Assembly (NCBI GenBank): GCA_002352225.1
Contig: DEIA01000057.1
Coordinates: 1 to 6,838, forward strand
DNA from: Flammeovirgaceae bacterium UBA2786
GTDB taxonomy: Bacteria; Bacteroidota; Bacteroidia; Cytophagales; Cyclobacteriaceae
DNA: 6,838 nt
Direction of reading: 5' to 3'
Of this stretch, positions 1 through 6,838 are shown piece by piece. Position 1 is the first letter of the stretch. Each line of letters begins with the position of its first letter. The notes under the pieces were generated by a model. That model was not told the origin of the DNA. It saw nothing but the letters and a program-made list of their open reading frames with translations, and did no database searches. Both the position numbers and the translations under genes were made by a program.

Positions 1-45
1 TCTTTAGGAAGAGTAGTAGGTGTATTTAATTTCCTGAATGATTTT
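1..45. other. Flank downstream of the M16 gene, no feature recognised
   Basis: These 45 bases follow the M16 stop codon on the minus strand. They hold a second in-frame TAA 13 codons after the first, but no start codon for a further gene and no convincing terminator. A five-base inverted repeat (6-10 with 31-35) has a 20-base loop and no U-tract, so it is too weak to call. Whether the operon continues cannot be seen. Confidence 0.5.
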
Positions 46-1305
46 TTAACCGACTGCTACAGTGTGTAATGTTTCGGCAGAGAGATAGTTGGCTGCCAAT
101 TTTTGCAGATCGTTTGAGCGGATATTCATTATTTTGAAAAACAACGAATTGTAGTAATCCGAATTCAGATTGTACATACGAAGCATCTTGATTTTATCAG
201 TAATAGAGAATGGATTGGCAGCATCTAATTGGATGCCGCCAAGCAGGTGGTTACGAGCTAAATCTATTTCAGAATCTGAAGCAGGATTAAGAGATAGCGC
301 ATGGATTTCTTTTTTGATTTCATCAATTGCCAACAGCTGGTCTTTACTATTCACATCCGTTCCAATCAAAAAAAGGGAATCATTGAAAAGAGTTGAAATG
401 GAAGAATGGATTCCGTATGTAAGACCTCGCTCTTCTCTCAGGTTTTTCATAAGTCTGGAGCCAAAATATCCGCCAAGTAAATGATTTAACAGAAGTAGCC
501 CGGGATAATCCGGATTGGCACGATTAATTGTTTTTTTGCCCAGACGCAAAGAAGTTTGAATGCTTTCTGGTTTTTCGATTTTCTCAAAAACAGCACGACT
601 ATTCGTTGTGAAAGAAGGCGATGGATGTGGGGTAATTTCTTTTCGCTGAGAGATTAAATCACGGAGTATTGTGTCAGTTGATTTGCTTAATGGCCCGGTT
701 ACGTAAACTTCGTGTAGAACGAATCTATCGTTGAAATACTCGCGAAGTAATTCTGTGGTAATGAATGGCAGATGTGACTCATCTAATGTTGCTCCGTAGG
801 GATGAGTTTCACCAAAAATATTTCTACGTATGTTTCTGCTGGCTACAAAACTGTTTTTCTCCAGATTCAATTTTAAGTTTTGAGCAAAAATTTCTTTTGC
901 CTGTGTCAATTCAGAATCTGGAAAGGAGGGGTTAGTTACCAATTGAAAAAACAATGGTAGCGTTTCATGGACATTGGAAGCCAATGAGAATAATGAAACG
1001 GAAGTAAAATCCAGACCTGCATGAATTTCCAGAGATGCTCCAAACAGATCGAACCAGGAGGCTATCTGATACGCATTTTTTCCGGGGACACCTTTGTCTA
1101 ATAATAGGGCTGTAAAATGTGAAATACCGGATGCCGGCTCAAACCATTTTCCGGCTTTGAATAGTAATTCAATTTTTATTACATCCTGTGTAACGCTGTT
1201 TAAATGGATAAGGTTATACCCATTGGAAAGCGAAGTGACTTCGGGTGTTGGAAGTTGAAAATTTGCTAAAGGTGAGAATGAGGGGGCTGATTTTCTATCG
1301 AGCAT
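46..1305 (-). CDS. M16 family (pitrilysin/insulinase-like) protein, probable non-catalytic subunit
   Basis: This 419-residue protein has the two-domain layout and length of a bacterial M16B peptidase: an N-terminal domain (about 20-200) and a C-terminal M16 domain (about 205-419). The usual zinc site HxxEH is degenerate. The matching stretch is GISHFTALLLDKG (60-72), where His63 remains but Glu and the second His are Ala66 and Leu67. The third-ligand region (about 132-144, normally ExxxVxxEI-like) has Gln142 and Asn143 where acidic residues are expected. The C-terminal substrate-binding motif NLREERGLTYGI (288-299), with Arg290 and Tyr297, is intact. This pattern is known from the inactive partner of heterodimeric M16 proteases such as the alpha subunit of mitochondrial processing peptidase, and the 'MLDR..AP' start is typical of such Bacteroidota subunits. 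No signal peptide is visible, so its compartment is uncertain. The ATG lies 4 nt after the porV stop, suggesting translational coupling. The family is secure; lack of protease activity is inferred. Confidence 0.9.
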   Translation of the reverse strand: MLDRKSAPSFSPLANFQLPTPEVTSLSNGYNLIHLNSVTQDVIKIELLFKAGKWFEPASGISHFTALLLDKGVPGKNAYQIASWFDLFGASLEIHAGLDFTSVSLFSLASNVHETLPLFFQLVTNPSFPDSELTQAKEIFAQNLKLNLEKNSFVASRNIRRNIFGETHPYGATLDESHLPFITTELLREYFNDRFVLHEVYVTGPLSKSTDTILRDLISQRKEITPHPSPSFTTNSRAVFEKIEKPESIQTSLRLGKKTINRANPDYPGLLLLNHLLGGYFGSRLMKNLREERGLTYGIHSSISTLFNDSLFLIGTDVNSKDQLLAIDEIKKEIHALSLNPASDSEIDLARNHLLGGIQLDAANPFSITDKIKMLRMYNLNSDYYNSLFFKIMNIRSNDLQKLAANYLSAETLHTVAVG

Positions 1306-1309
1306 TCTA

Positions 1310-2464
1310 TTAATCAGTAACAGAATCGTTTTCTCCTATTTTGCGATCAAAGTTTAGCATGATGGTTAACCTTAGGGTTTCGGCCAGTGCGTTTTCTCTC
1401 TTATTGGTTGGAACTAAATAAGCGGCATCAAAACCAAAACGTTGATGGCGAAAGCCTACTCCTGCTGTTAAATATTTTCGGTTCCCTTTATCAGTAGCTT
1501 CATGAAAATAACCTAAACGACCAGCAAGTGTATTGTTGTACCAATACTCTACACCTGTTGAAGTCATAAATTCTCTTATCTCTTCTTTAAAGCCTCCGCG
1601 CGCGTCAGTAAAGGATCCAAAAATTCCACTCAATAAAGGTGTTGAATTATTTCTGGGAGGGCTTGGTACTAATAGTTTATTTAAGTCGAGGGCAAAGGTT
1701 AGTTTGTTGCGTGGATCTAACTCCATGGTGTATGCGCCACCCATTCGGAGGTTAGTTGGAATAAAATCACGATTGTTGGCATCCGAATATGAAATTTTAG
1801 CACCCAGGTTTGTGATGGCGGCTCCTAATGAGAGTGTTGCATTTCGGGATGTTAATGGTTTGGTATAATAGATACCAAAGTCTACTGCTACTGAGTTACC
1901 AGGTCGCGCATCAATGTTTCCGGTTGATAATGCGCCAGTAAGGTTGGAATGAATGTAACGTAGTGCTCCACCTAAGGCAAGTTCTTCTGTAAGTAGGCGT
2001 GAGTATGTTACGTCAAACGAAAATTCGCGGGGATTAAACCGACCCAAATCTTCAGCGCTTAATCCTCTAAACTGAATTTCGCCCAAGTCAAAATATTTCA
2101 TAGAAGCCGCCACAGTTTGCTCGCGCCCCAGCTTGTAAAAACCGGAGAGATAAAATACATACATGTCGTTAATAATTTTACCTAACCAGGGGGTATAAGA
2201 GCCCGATATTCCATACCCCAATCCATTGTCTATAAAAGCTAGTTTGCCAGCATTCCAGTAAGCCGAGTTTACATCGGCTGAAGTTGCCACACCTGTATCG
2301 CCCATGCCGGCTGCGCGGGCATCTGGGGTAATGGTTAGAAAAGGAACAGCGGTGGTAATAACCCTGTTTGTGCTATCCTGTCCAATTAAGGTGCCTTGTT
2401 GTGGTTGCGAAAAACCCAATGTAGTTACGCAGAGTAAAAGGGTCAGCAGACTTAACTTATTCAT
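1310..2464 (-). CDS. porV: Type IX secretion system outer-membrane protein PorV (LptO)
   Basis: PorV is an outer-membrane beta-barrel of the FadL-like fold. In the T9SS it collects cargo at the SprA translocon and brings it to the PorU sortase. The 384-residue product starts with a signal peptide (1-19, cleavage likely at GFS|QPQQ). The family hallmark follows at about 41-75: PFLTITPDARAAGMGDTGV, then TSADVNSAYWN. Alternating barrel strands continue to the end, including the PorV-typical ALDLNKLLVPSPP segment and a last strand near TLRLTIMLNFD. About a dozen polar residues follow that strand. I chose the ATG at 2464. An in-frame TTG two codons upstream (2470) would only add Met-Ser before the signal peptide. 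The gene lies 26 nt after porU and 4 nt before the M16 gene. The porU–porV order is the classic arrangement and supports the call over a generic PorV/PorQ-like barrel. Confidence 0.95.
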   Translation of the reverse strand: MNKLSLLTLLLCVTTLGFSQPQQGTLIGQDSTNRVITTAVPFLTITPDARAAGMGDTGVATSADVNSAYWNAGKLAFIDNGLGYGISGSYTPWLGKIINDMYVFYLSGFYKLGREQTVAASMKYFDLGEIQFRGLSAEDLGRFNPREFSFDVTYSRLLTEELALGGALRYIHSNLTGALSTGNIDARPGNSVAVDFGIYYTKPLTSRNATLSLGAAITNLGAKISYSDANNRDFIPTNLRMGGAYTMELDPRNKLTFALDLNKLLVPSPPRNNSTPLLSGIFGSFTDARGGFKEEIREFMTSTGVEYWYNNTLAGRLGYFHEATDKGNRKYLTAGVGFRHQRFGFDAAYLVPTNKRENALAETLRLTIMLNFDRKIGENDSVTD

Positions 2465-2490
2465 ACTCAAGTTCTAAGGGGTAAAGGTAG
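2465..2490 (-). other. porU–porV intergenic spacer, 26 nt
   Basis: This is the widest gap between genes in the window. It has no inverted repeat able to form a terminator, no TAnnTTTG-type Bacteroidota -7 element and no purine-rich ribosome binding site before the porV ATG. It includes an in-frame TTG at 2470-2468 that could in principle serve as an alternative porV start. The lack of signals supports cotranscription of porU and porV. Confidence 0.6.
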
Positions 2491-5400
2491 TTAATTAAGC
2501 ACAATTAGCTTGGTAAATTGCTCATTTTTCGAGCCATCCAGTAATGAACGAACAGATAGTTTCCCAACATATATTCCCCGGCCTAATTTTGTTCCGGAAG
2601 CAGAGCGGCCATCCCATTCGGCAAGGGTAACGCGGTATTGGCTGGACAGTACTTCAAAATGTTTTTCCAGTATTTTACTTCCCGCTAAATCAACAATACT
2701 TACCCATACTTCCAGGTCTTCGCCCGGTCGGGTATGTGTAAATTCCAGAGTAGTGCTGCCTTCAAAAGGATTGGGGTAGTTCATAAACTGTTCAATCTCA
2801 ATCTGACTGCCATCGGTAACCACAAAGGGCACCGAAATTGTTGTGCTATTGTTGTGTGAATCGGAAACGGTTAGCGTTATGGTATGATTTCCTCTCTCTA
2901 AGCCATCCAGTGGAAATAAGATCATTCCGCTCTTGTCTGTATCGACATTGGCCATATAATAGTCGTTAATAACCTGAGGCTCGCCATTATCCAGAGTGAA
3001 GTATATCTGTTTGTCTTCCGGAGAATTGGTGATGTTTATTCCACTAATATCGGAAAGCAAAGCAACAATTCGGGTTGATGGCCCCACAATACCGCCCGAT
3101 ATAAATGTGGTGTCGCCCATAAATAATTTTACCTGTGGGGGTGTTGTATCTGGTAATGCTGATGGGTTGAGGCCACCAACGGTTTGATTGCTATATCCGC
3201 TTGCCCGTGAAGAGTTATTGTAAGCAAATCCGGTAAACATACCAACCGAAGTATTTAATGGAACGTTTTTAGATAACACAAAACTGGCCTGAAACTGGCC
3301 TTGCGTAACGGTTGCTTGTCCTCTGTACAACACATTCGATAGTTCTGAATAGCTGAAGGGTGAGCTCTCATCGCCTTTTGTAGCTTGTGTTACGGGTTCA
3401 TCAAACAAAGACAGAACCAGGTTTCCATCAAAGCTATCAGCGGTATTGCCTGCATTCTCAATACGACCCTTAACTAAAATTTCCGAAAGTCCTGTTAGTG
3501 AGGAAGAGCCCGCTGCTGTGGTAATTTCATCAAATATGATTTCATTTTGTGGTAGTGCAAGTTTCATACTTGGGTCGGCCAGCAAAGAAAAATTACGATT
3601 GGCTATTCCGCTTGTGCTATTGTTTTTGGTGATACGGAAGGTAGTACCAAGATCGGGATATTGGTTATTTGTTTTGGTGAACAGTGCTTCGTAGAAAGCC
3701 CGGTTTAAGGTAAAGTTGGTGCTGGAATTTACCGGACGCGCAGATGTAACCAAGCCAATGCTGCCGCCCTTTGGTTGCAGCAGAGTTAACTCTCCACTGG
3801 TTATTTGCAGGGGGTCATCATGCCGGCCAAACTCGCAGGTAGCGGTAACAAACAAAGGATACCGGGGTTTGTTCTTCCAGTCTTTTACCATTACCTCATC
3901 CAATATGCGTTCGTCCATCCATACCCGCTCAGAGCCATGCCCTGTGAAGTTTACAATTAAAGATCCTTTACGAACAGCAAGGTCTAATGCTTTTGCGGCA
4001 GCCGGGCTGGTTTGTCCGCTGGGTTTTGTAATCTGTTCATACGAATCAACAAAGAACCTTCTGGTTGCCATAGCCGGGTAAGTTTGTTCTACATAGGTAG
4101 CCAACTGATCGGCTTGTGAGTGATGAATATTAAAATCGCCATCGTCTGCAACAAAAAGAATTTCGTTTTGCCACGGCCCTGAAGCATTCGTGTCATATTC
4201 AATAAGTTTATCTACCACGGCTTTGGCTTCTTCTGCCGTTTTAACGGGTAGCCGCCCCACACTAAGATCAAGCGTGTGATTTTGTACCGGGGATTCAAAC
4301 CAATCTCCTTCTGATTCATCCATAAAAGCATAATAATCATCAGATGAATAGGTTTCGAGAGGGCTTAAAGAATTTCGTGACTCATAAACCGGTACAAAAT
4401 TGGAATTACTGAGTACACGATTCTTGTAGTCGTAAGATCCACGGCCAAAAAGCAATACATGCTTTAATGCAGAGCCTGTTTGTAAATAATAACTTCTAAC
4501 GAAATCGCGGATGGCGCTAAAATCCTGTTTGCCACCTGCATATTCATTGTAGATTTTATCAACAGTAACAACCTGAGTAGATAATGCGGAGTGTTGTTGG
4601 CGATGATTGGCCAATCGTTGCGCTTCAGAAACAAAGTTCTGATGGGTGATGATGAGTAATTCTGATGCTGTTGTGCCTCTTAAGTTTTGATTGGCAATTG
4701 AATTTTCAAATGTAGGAGCCGGGAGTTGAGAGGGGTTAATTACCACAAATGTGCGGAGGGTTTCGGATGGAGCAGAAAAAGTTATTTTTCCTGCTGTAAG
4801 CGTTGTTTCTTGCTGAATAACGTGTTCAGCATCTGTAACATCCCAAACCTGCAGGCCTGCTGTTGCATTCGAAATTTCATAAGCAGTAACAGGTGCTTCC
4901 GTACTTTCTGCAGAGCGAAAAGTAAGTTGAGATGTGCGCATGGTTAATTTCCGCGAAAGCGTGAGTAAGAAAAAATCGAGATACCCAACGGACAGTCCGG
5001 GCGAGCCTTTTGTAAATTGATACCGGATATCCTGATTTTGGCTGGTGCTTGCTCCAATTGTGTTGGAGTTTAAGATAATTGTATCTGCTTTGATGATTCC
5101 TTTTACACCATAGCGTGTGTTAGGAACCGCATCAATAGGTTGGGTAAGAATCGGGTTAGTGTTGTAGCTTACAGAAAAGGATGAGGGGGTAATGGATTGC
5201 GCCATTACGTGCGATACTAATTTTACCTGCGAATTTTCTACAATGTCACCGATCTCAAACCGGATAGTTGCAGTTAAGCTGGCATCGAATTGTTCGCCAA
5301 ACCATTGCCGGCCCGATTTCAACTGGCTGTATTTTTCAGTTTCATAAAATGCCAGATCCTGATAGGTAGTAACAGTGGGGTGCGTGCCTGCTATACTTTG

Positions 5401-5865
5401 GCGGTTGGAAATTCGTTTACCGGCTTCCGTTCCAATGGCTAGAAAATAAAAATTCTTATCTGTAAATAAATTATTCTCGTATTCAAAAATCTGCTTTTGC
5501 AGATTGTATTGGTAACGGTCGGGGCCTTGTGCGTAAAATAAAATAGCATCGCCTGTATTAAACCGTCCATCTTGTTCACCCGTAATTTGAATGGCAATTT
5601 CAGTTAAATCTGTTTTACGGGGTTTATTGTTGGCTTGCGGCAACATGCCGGGTTGCCCGGTATAGATTCGAATGTTTCGTGGATCAATTTGATCGGGGTT
5701 CACACCGGCCTGGCGCAGCAGTTCGTAGTTTATACGAACAACACCATCAGTTGCAACAGAAAATTTATACCAACTACCGTTCTGTAAAACGGAATTAGTT
5801 TGAGCCACTAAGGCTGTGCTCAAAAGGAAGGGAATTAAATAAAACGCAAACCGGATTGCGATCAT
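2491..5865 (-). CDS. porU: Type IX secretion system C-terminal sortase PorU (gingipain-like, peptidase C25)
   Basis: PorU sits on the cell surface, removes the C-terminal signal of T9SS cargo and, in Porphyromonas gingivalis, joins the cargo to anionic lipopolysaccharide. The 1124-residue product is close to the usual PorU length. A signal peptide covers 1-21 (cleavage near LVA|QTNS), followed by a beta-rich N-terminal region (about 25-395). The C25 caspase-like domain spans about 400-770. It contains YSSDDYYAFMD (506-516), the catalytic His643 in NFTGHGSE and the catalytic Cys677 in TATCEFGRHDDP, both intact. An Ig-like region (about 785-1015) leads to a T9SS C-terminal domain (about 1027-1124) with NYPNPF, WDGR and a final beta-strand KLIVLN. 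The ATG at 5865 is 2 nt after the pssA stop and places the signal peptide exactly at the N-terminus. An open frame continues upstream to 6117 but encodes an unlikely 84-residue extension inside pssA. No Shine-Dalgarno is visible; the upstream stretch is A-rich. Confidence 0.96.
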   Translation of the reverse strand: MIAIRFAFYLIPFLLSTALVAQTNSVLQNGSWYKFSVATDGVVRINYELLRQAGVNPDQIDPRNIRIYTGQPGMLPQANNKPRKTDLTEIAIQITGEQDGRFNTGDAILFYAQGPDRYQYNLQKQIFEYENNLFTDKNFYFLAIGTEAGKRISNRQSIAGTHPTVTTYQDLAFYETEKYSQLKSGRQWFGEQFDASLTATIRFEIGDIVENSQVKLVSHVMAQSITPSSFSVSYNTNPILTQPIDAVPNTRYGVKGIIKADTIILNSNTIGASTSQNQDIRYQFTKGSPGLSVGYLDFFLLTLSRKLTMRTSQLTFRSAESTEAPVTAYEISNATAGLQVWDVTDAEHVIQQETTLTAGKITFSAPSETLRTFVVINPSQLPAPTFENSIANQNLRGTTASELLIITHQNFVSEAQRLANHRQQHSALSTQVVTVDKIYNEYAGGKQDFSAIRDFVRSYYLQTGSALKHVLLFGRGSYDYKNRVLSNSNFVPVYESRNSLSPLETYSSDDYYAFMDESEGDWFESPVQNHTLDLSVGRLPVKTAEEAKAVVDKLIEYDTNASGPWQNEILFVADDGDFNIHHSQADQLATYVEQTYPAMATRRFFVDSYEQITKPSGQTSPAAAKALDLAVRKGSLIVNFTGHGSERVWMDERILDEVMVKDWKNKPRYPLFVTATCEFGRHDDPLQITSGELTLLQPKGGSIGLVTSARPVNSSTNFTLNRAFYEALFTKTNNQYPDLGTTFRITKNNSTSGIANRNFSLLADPSMKLALPQNEIIFDEITTAAGSSSLTGLSEILVKGRIENAGNTADSFDGNLVLSLFDEPVTQATKGDESSPFSYSELSNVLYRGQATVTQGQFQASFVLSKNVPLNTSVGMFTGFAYNNSSRASGYSNQTVGGLNPSALPDTTPPQVKLFMGDTTFISGGIVGPSTRIVALLSDISGINITNSPEDKQIYFTLDNGEPQVINDYYMANVDTDKSGMILFPLDGLERGNHTITLTVSDSHNNSTTISVPFVVTDGSQIEIEQFMNYPNPFEGSTTLEFTHTRPGEDLEVWVSIVDLAGSKILEKHFEVLSSQYRVTLAEWDGRSASGTKLGRGIYVGKLSVRSLLDGSKNEQFTKLIVLN

Positions 5866-5867
5866 CG

Positions 5868-6551
5868 TTATTTTGTTTCTGCACCTGCCAATCGCGAACC
5901 TAACGAGACACCCACGTAGAATAGTATAATAAAAGGTATTGCCCCCGCACGGAACAGGAATAATAACAATACCGAAATGATTAAAAAGGTAAACCTGAGC
6001 TGATTGCCCTGCCAGCCAAAGTGTTTGAATTTTAGAGCAAGTAATTTGATAGGGGCTACCAATAAAAGTGAAAAAATAACGGTTATAGTTAATAACGAGG
6101 CGGGTAAAAACACCCATGAATGTAGTGCATCTGGCAAAAAGGGTAGTGCGGAAATAAACAACGCATTGGCAGGAGTTGGCATTCCTATAAAAGAATCAGA
6201 TTGAGTTTCATCTATATTGAATTTAGCTAACCGTAAGGCCGAGAATACAGCAATTAAAATAGCCACAAGCGGGAGATACTGTCCTGTGGTGTTTCCAATC
6301 CAGGTGTACATGGCCAGTGCAGGCAGTACTCCAAAACTTACTACATCGGCCAGCGAATCCAACTCTTTACCAATAGGGGATGTTACCTTCAGCAATCTTG
6401 CAGCAAAACCATCAAAAAAATCGAATACACATGCGGCCCAAATAAAATAGGCTGATTCAATTTTGTTAGTGAATAAGCTAATAATACCAAGGCAACCACA
6501 AATAAGATTTGCGCAGGTTAACGCATTAGGAATATGGCGCAGCACACTCAT
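5868..6551 (-). CDS. pssA: CDP-diacylglycerol--serine O-phosphatidyltransferase (phosphatidylserine synthase)
   Basis: This integral membrane enzyme condenses CDP-diacylglycerol with L-serine to give phosphatidylserine and CMP, the first committed step to phosphatidylethanolamine. The 227-residue protein carries the full CDP-alcohol phosphotransferase signature D-G-x2-A-R-x8-G-x3-D-x3-D: Asp47, Gly48, Ala51, Arg52, Gly61, Asp65 and Asp69, with Asp44 just before. It also has the PssA-typical RLAKFN (107-112) and FIGMPTPANA (121-130) segments, which favour PssA over PgsA-type enzymes. About six hydrophobic segments are visible, starting near residues 10-27. Its length fits the membrane-bound type II PssA family. 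The ATG overlaps the TGA of the upstream hydrolase gene as ATGA, and its TAA is 2 nt before porU, so it is embedded in the operon. A matching phosphatidylserine decarboxylase gene is not in the window. Confidence 0.94.
   Translation of the reverse strand: MSVLRHIPNALTCANLICGCLGIISLFTNKIESAYFIWAACVFDFFDGFAARLLKVTSPIGKELDSLADVVSFGVLPALAMYTWIGNTTGQYLPLVAILIAVFSALRLAKFNIDETQSDSFIGMPTPANALFISALPFLPDALHSWVFLPASLLTITVIFSLLLVAPIKLLALKFKHFGWQGNQLRFTFLIISVLLLFLFRAGAIPFIILFYVGVSLGSRLAGAETK
6548..6551 (-). other. ATGA stop/start overlap between the MBL-fold gene and pssA
   Basis: Read on the minus strand, bases 6551 to 6548 are ATGA. The ATG opens pssA and the TGA closes the hydrolase gene. Such four-base overlaps usually mean that ribosomes finishing the first gene restart on the second, so the two are probably cotranscribed and translationally coupled. 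Confidence 0.85.
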
Positions 6552-6838
6552 GGGGTTACAGATATTGCACAGAAGGGGTTAGAAATTTTTTCTTCGCCCA
6601 CTGTAGTTGGGTTACCATGGCCCGGGTATACAATGGTTTCATCGGGTAAAGCAAAAACTTTTTGGCGAATACTTTGTATAAGTGTATTAAAATCCCCTCC
6701 TGGTAAATCGGTACGGCCAATACTATTTTCAAAAAGAACATCGCCACTAATAAGCGCATTTGTGGGGGCGTGATAAAAACCAATATGCCCCGGAGCATGA
6801 CCGGGCAAAAAGAGTACCTGCAGGTTTGTATTTCCAAA
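6548..6838 (-). CDS. Metallo-beta-lactamase-fold hydrolase, glyoxalase II-like (C-terminal part, cut by window edge)
   Basis: Only the last 96 residues are present. The frame is open through the right edge, so the start lies outside the window. The visible part holds the C-terminal metal-site motifs of the metallo-beta-lactamase fold: LPGHAPGHIGFYH (first His at visible residue 14), ISGDVLF (Asp33, the bridging ligand position) and VYPGHGNPTT (His74). The FENSIGRTDLPGGD segment and the NPF near the end are typical of the small YcbL-like branch related to hydroxyacylglutathione hydrolase. The N-terminal HxHxDH motif must lie beyond the edge. A frame start at 6808 would be a TTG inside the conserved motif and is not the true start. 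The stop TGA overlaps the pssA ATG by 4 bases. The exact substrate cannot be told; a cytosolic thioester hydrolase role is the family-based guess. Confidence 0.9.
   Translation of the reverse strand, partial: FGNTNLQVLFLPGHAPGHIGFYHAPTNALISGDVLFENSIGRTDLPGGDFNTLIQSIRQKVFALPDETIVYPGHGNPTTVGEEKISNPFCAISVTP

Noticed and set aside
6..35. Inverted repeat AGGAA/TTCCT after the M16 stop as a possible terminator
   Set aside because: The stem is five base pairs with a 20-base loop and no T-tract, too weak to support a terminator.
170..484. Plus-strand 104-codon open frame antisense to the M16 gene
   Set aside because: It lies opposite the conserved C-terminal M16 domain, has no recognisable motif and lacks promoter or ribosome-binding context.
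46..1305. Reading the M16 gene as a pseudogene because the active site is lost
   Set aside because: The frame is intact at full family length, and the C-terminal binding motif is conserved, which fits a maintained non-catalytic subunit better than decay.
3446..4081. Plus-strand open frames antisense to porU
   Set aside because: They overlap the conserved catalytic domain of PorU on the other strand and their translations resemble no family I know. They are shadows of the coding bias.
4708..4715. TACATTTG on the minus strand, matching the TAnnTTTG Bacteroidota -7 promoter pattern
   Set aside because: It lies in the middle of porU, far from any downstream start, and no TTTG element is seen at the usual spacing upstream. 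It is likely a chance match.
5866..6117. 84-codon open frame upstream of porU, overlapping pssA
   Set aside because: It has no recognisable domain, runs out of frame inside a well-conserved gene, and would displace an obvious signal peptide. It is treated as a chance open frame.
6556..6837. Minus-strand open frame of 93 codons over the hydrolase gene
   Set aside because: It is in a different frame from the hydrolase, which shows three conserved metal-site motifs. The product has no recognisable features.

Overview
The window looks like a piece of a Bacteroidota chromosome, most likely from the Cytophagales or a near relative. The reasons are a porU–porV pair of the type IX secretion system (T9SS), a Bacteroidota-type 'MLDR..AP' M16 peptidase homologue, a C-terminal 'NYPNPF' sorting domain, and start codons with no Shine-Dalgarno sequence. 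The lineage is inferred from gene content only.

The layout is one compact unit, all transcribed on the minus strand from right to left. In order these are the 3' end of a metallo-beta-lactamase-fold hydrolase gene (cut by the right edge), pssA, porU, porV and an M16-family gene. The junctions are a 4-base overlap (ATGA), 2 nt, 26 nt and 4 nt. There is no room for conventional internal promoters or terminators, so the genes are probably cotranscribed and partly translationally coupled. Only the 45 bases at the left edge lie outside any gene in a way that matters, and they hold no recognisable terminator or start codon.

Functionally, porU (gingipain-like C-terminal sortase, with its own sorting domain) and porV (outer-membrane barrel shuttle protein) form the cell-surface attachment module of the T9SS. 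PorV carries exported cargo from the SprA translocon to PorU, which cleaves the C-terminal signal and attaches the cargo to the surface. Upstream, pssA makes phosphatidylserine, the precursor of phosphatidylethanolamine, so membrane lipid synthesis and the secretion attachment complex share a transcript. Downstream, the M16 protein has lost the HxxEH zinc site but keeps the C-terminal R/Y region. That is the signature of the non-catalytic half of a two-subunit M16 protease, whose active partner is not in the window.

Two starts need correcting from the longest open frames. porU should start at 5865 rather than 6117 (the longer frame runs through pssA and hides the signal peptide). porV should start at the ATG at 2464 rather than the TTG at 2470. 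I found no RNA gene, mobile element, CRISPR array or clear novel system. The most notable points are the degenerate M16 enzyme and the linkage of pssA to the T9SS genes.
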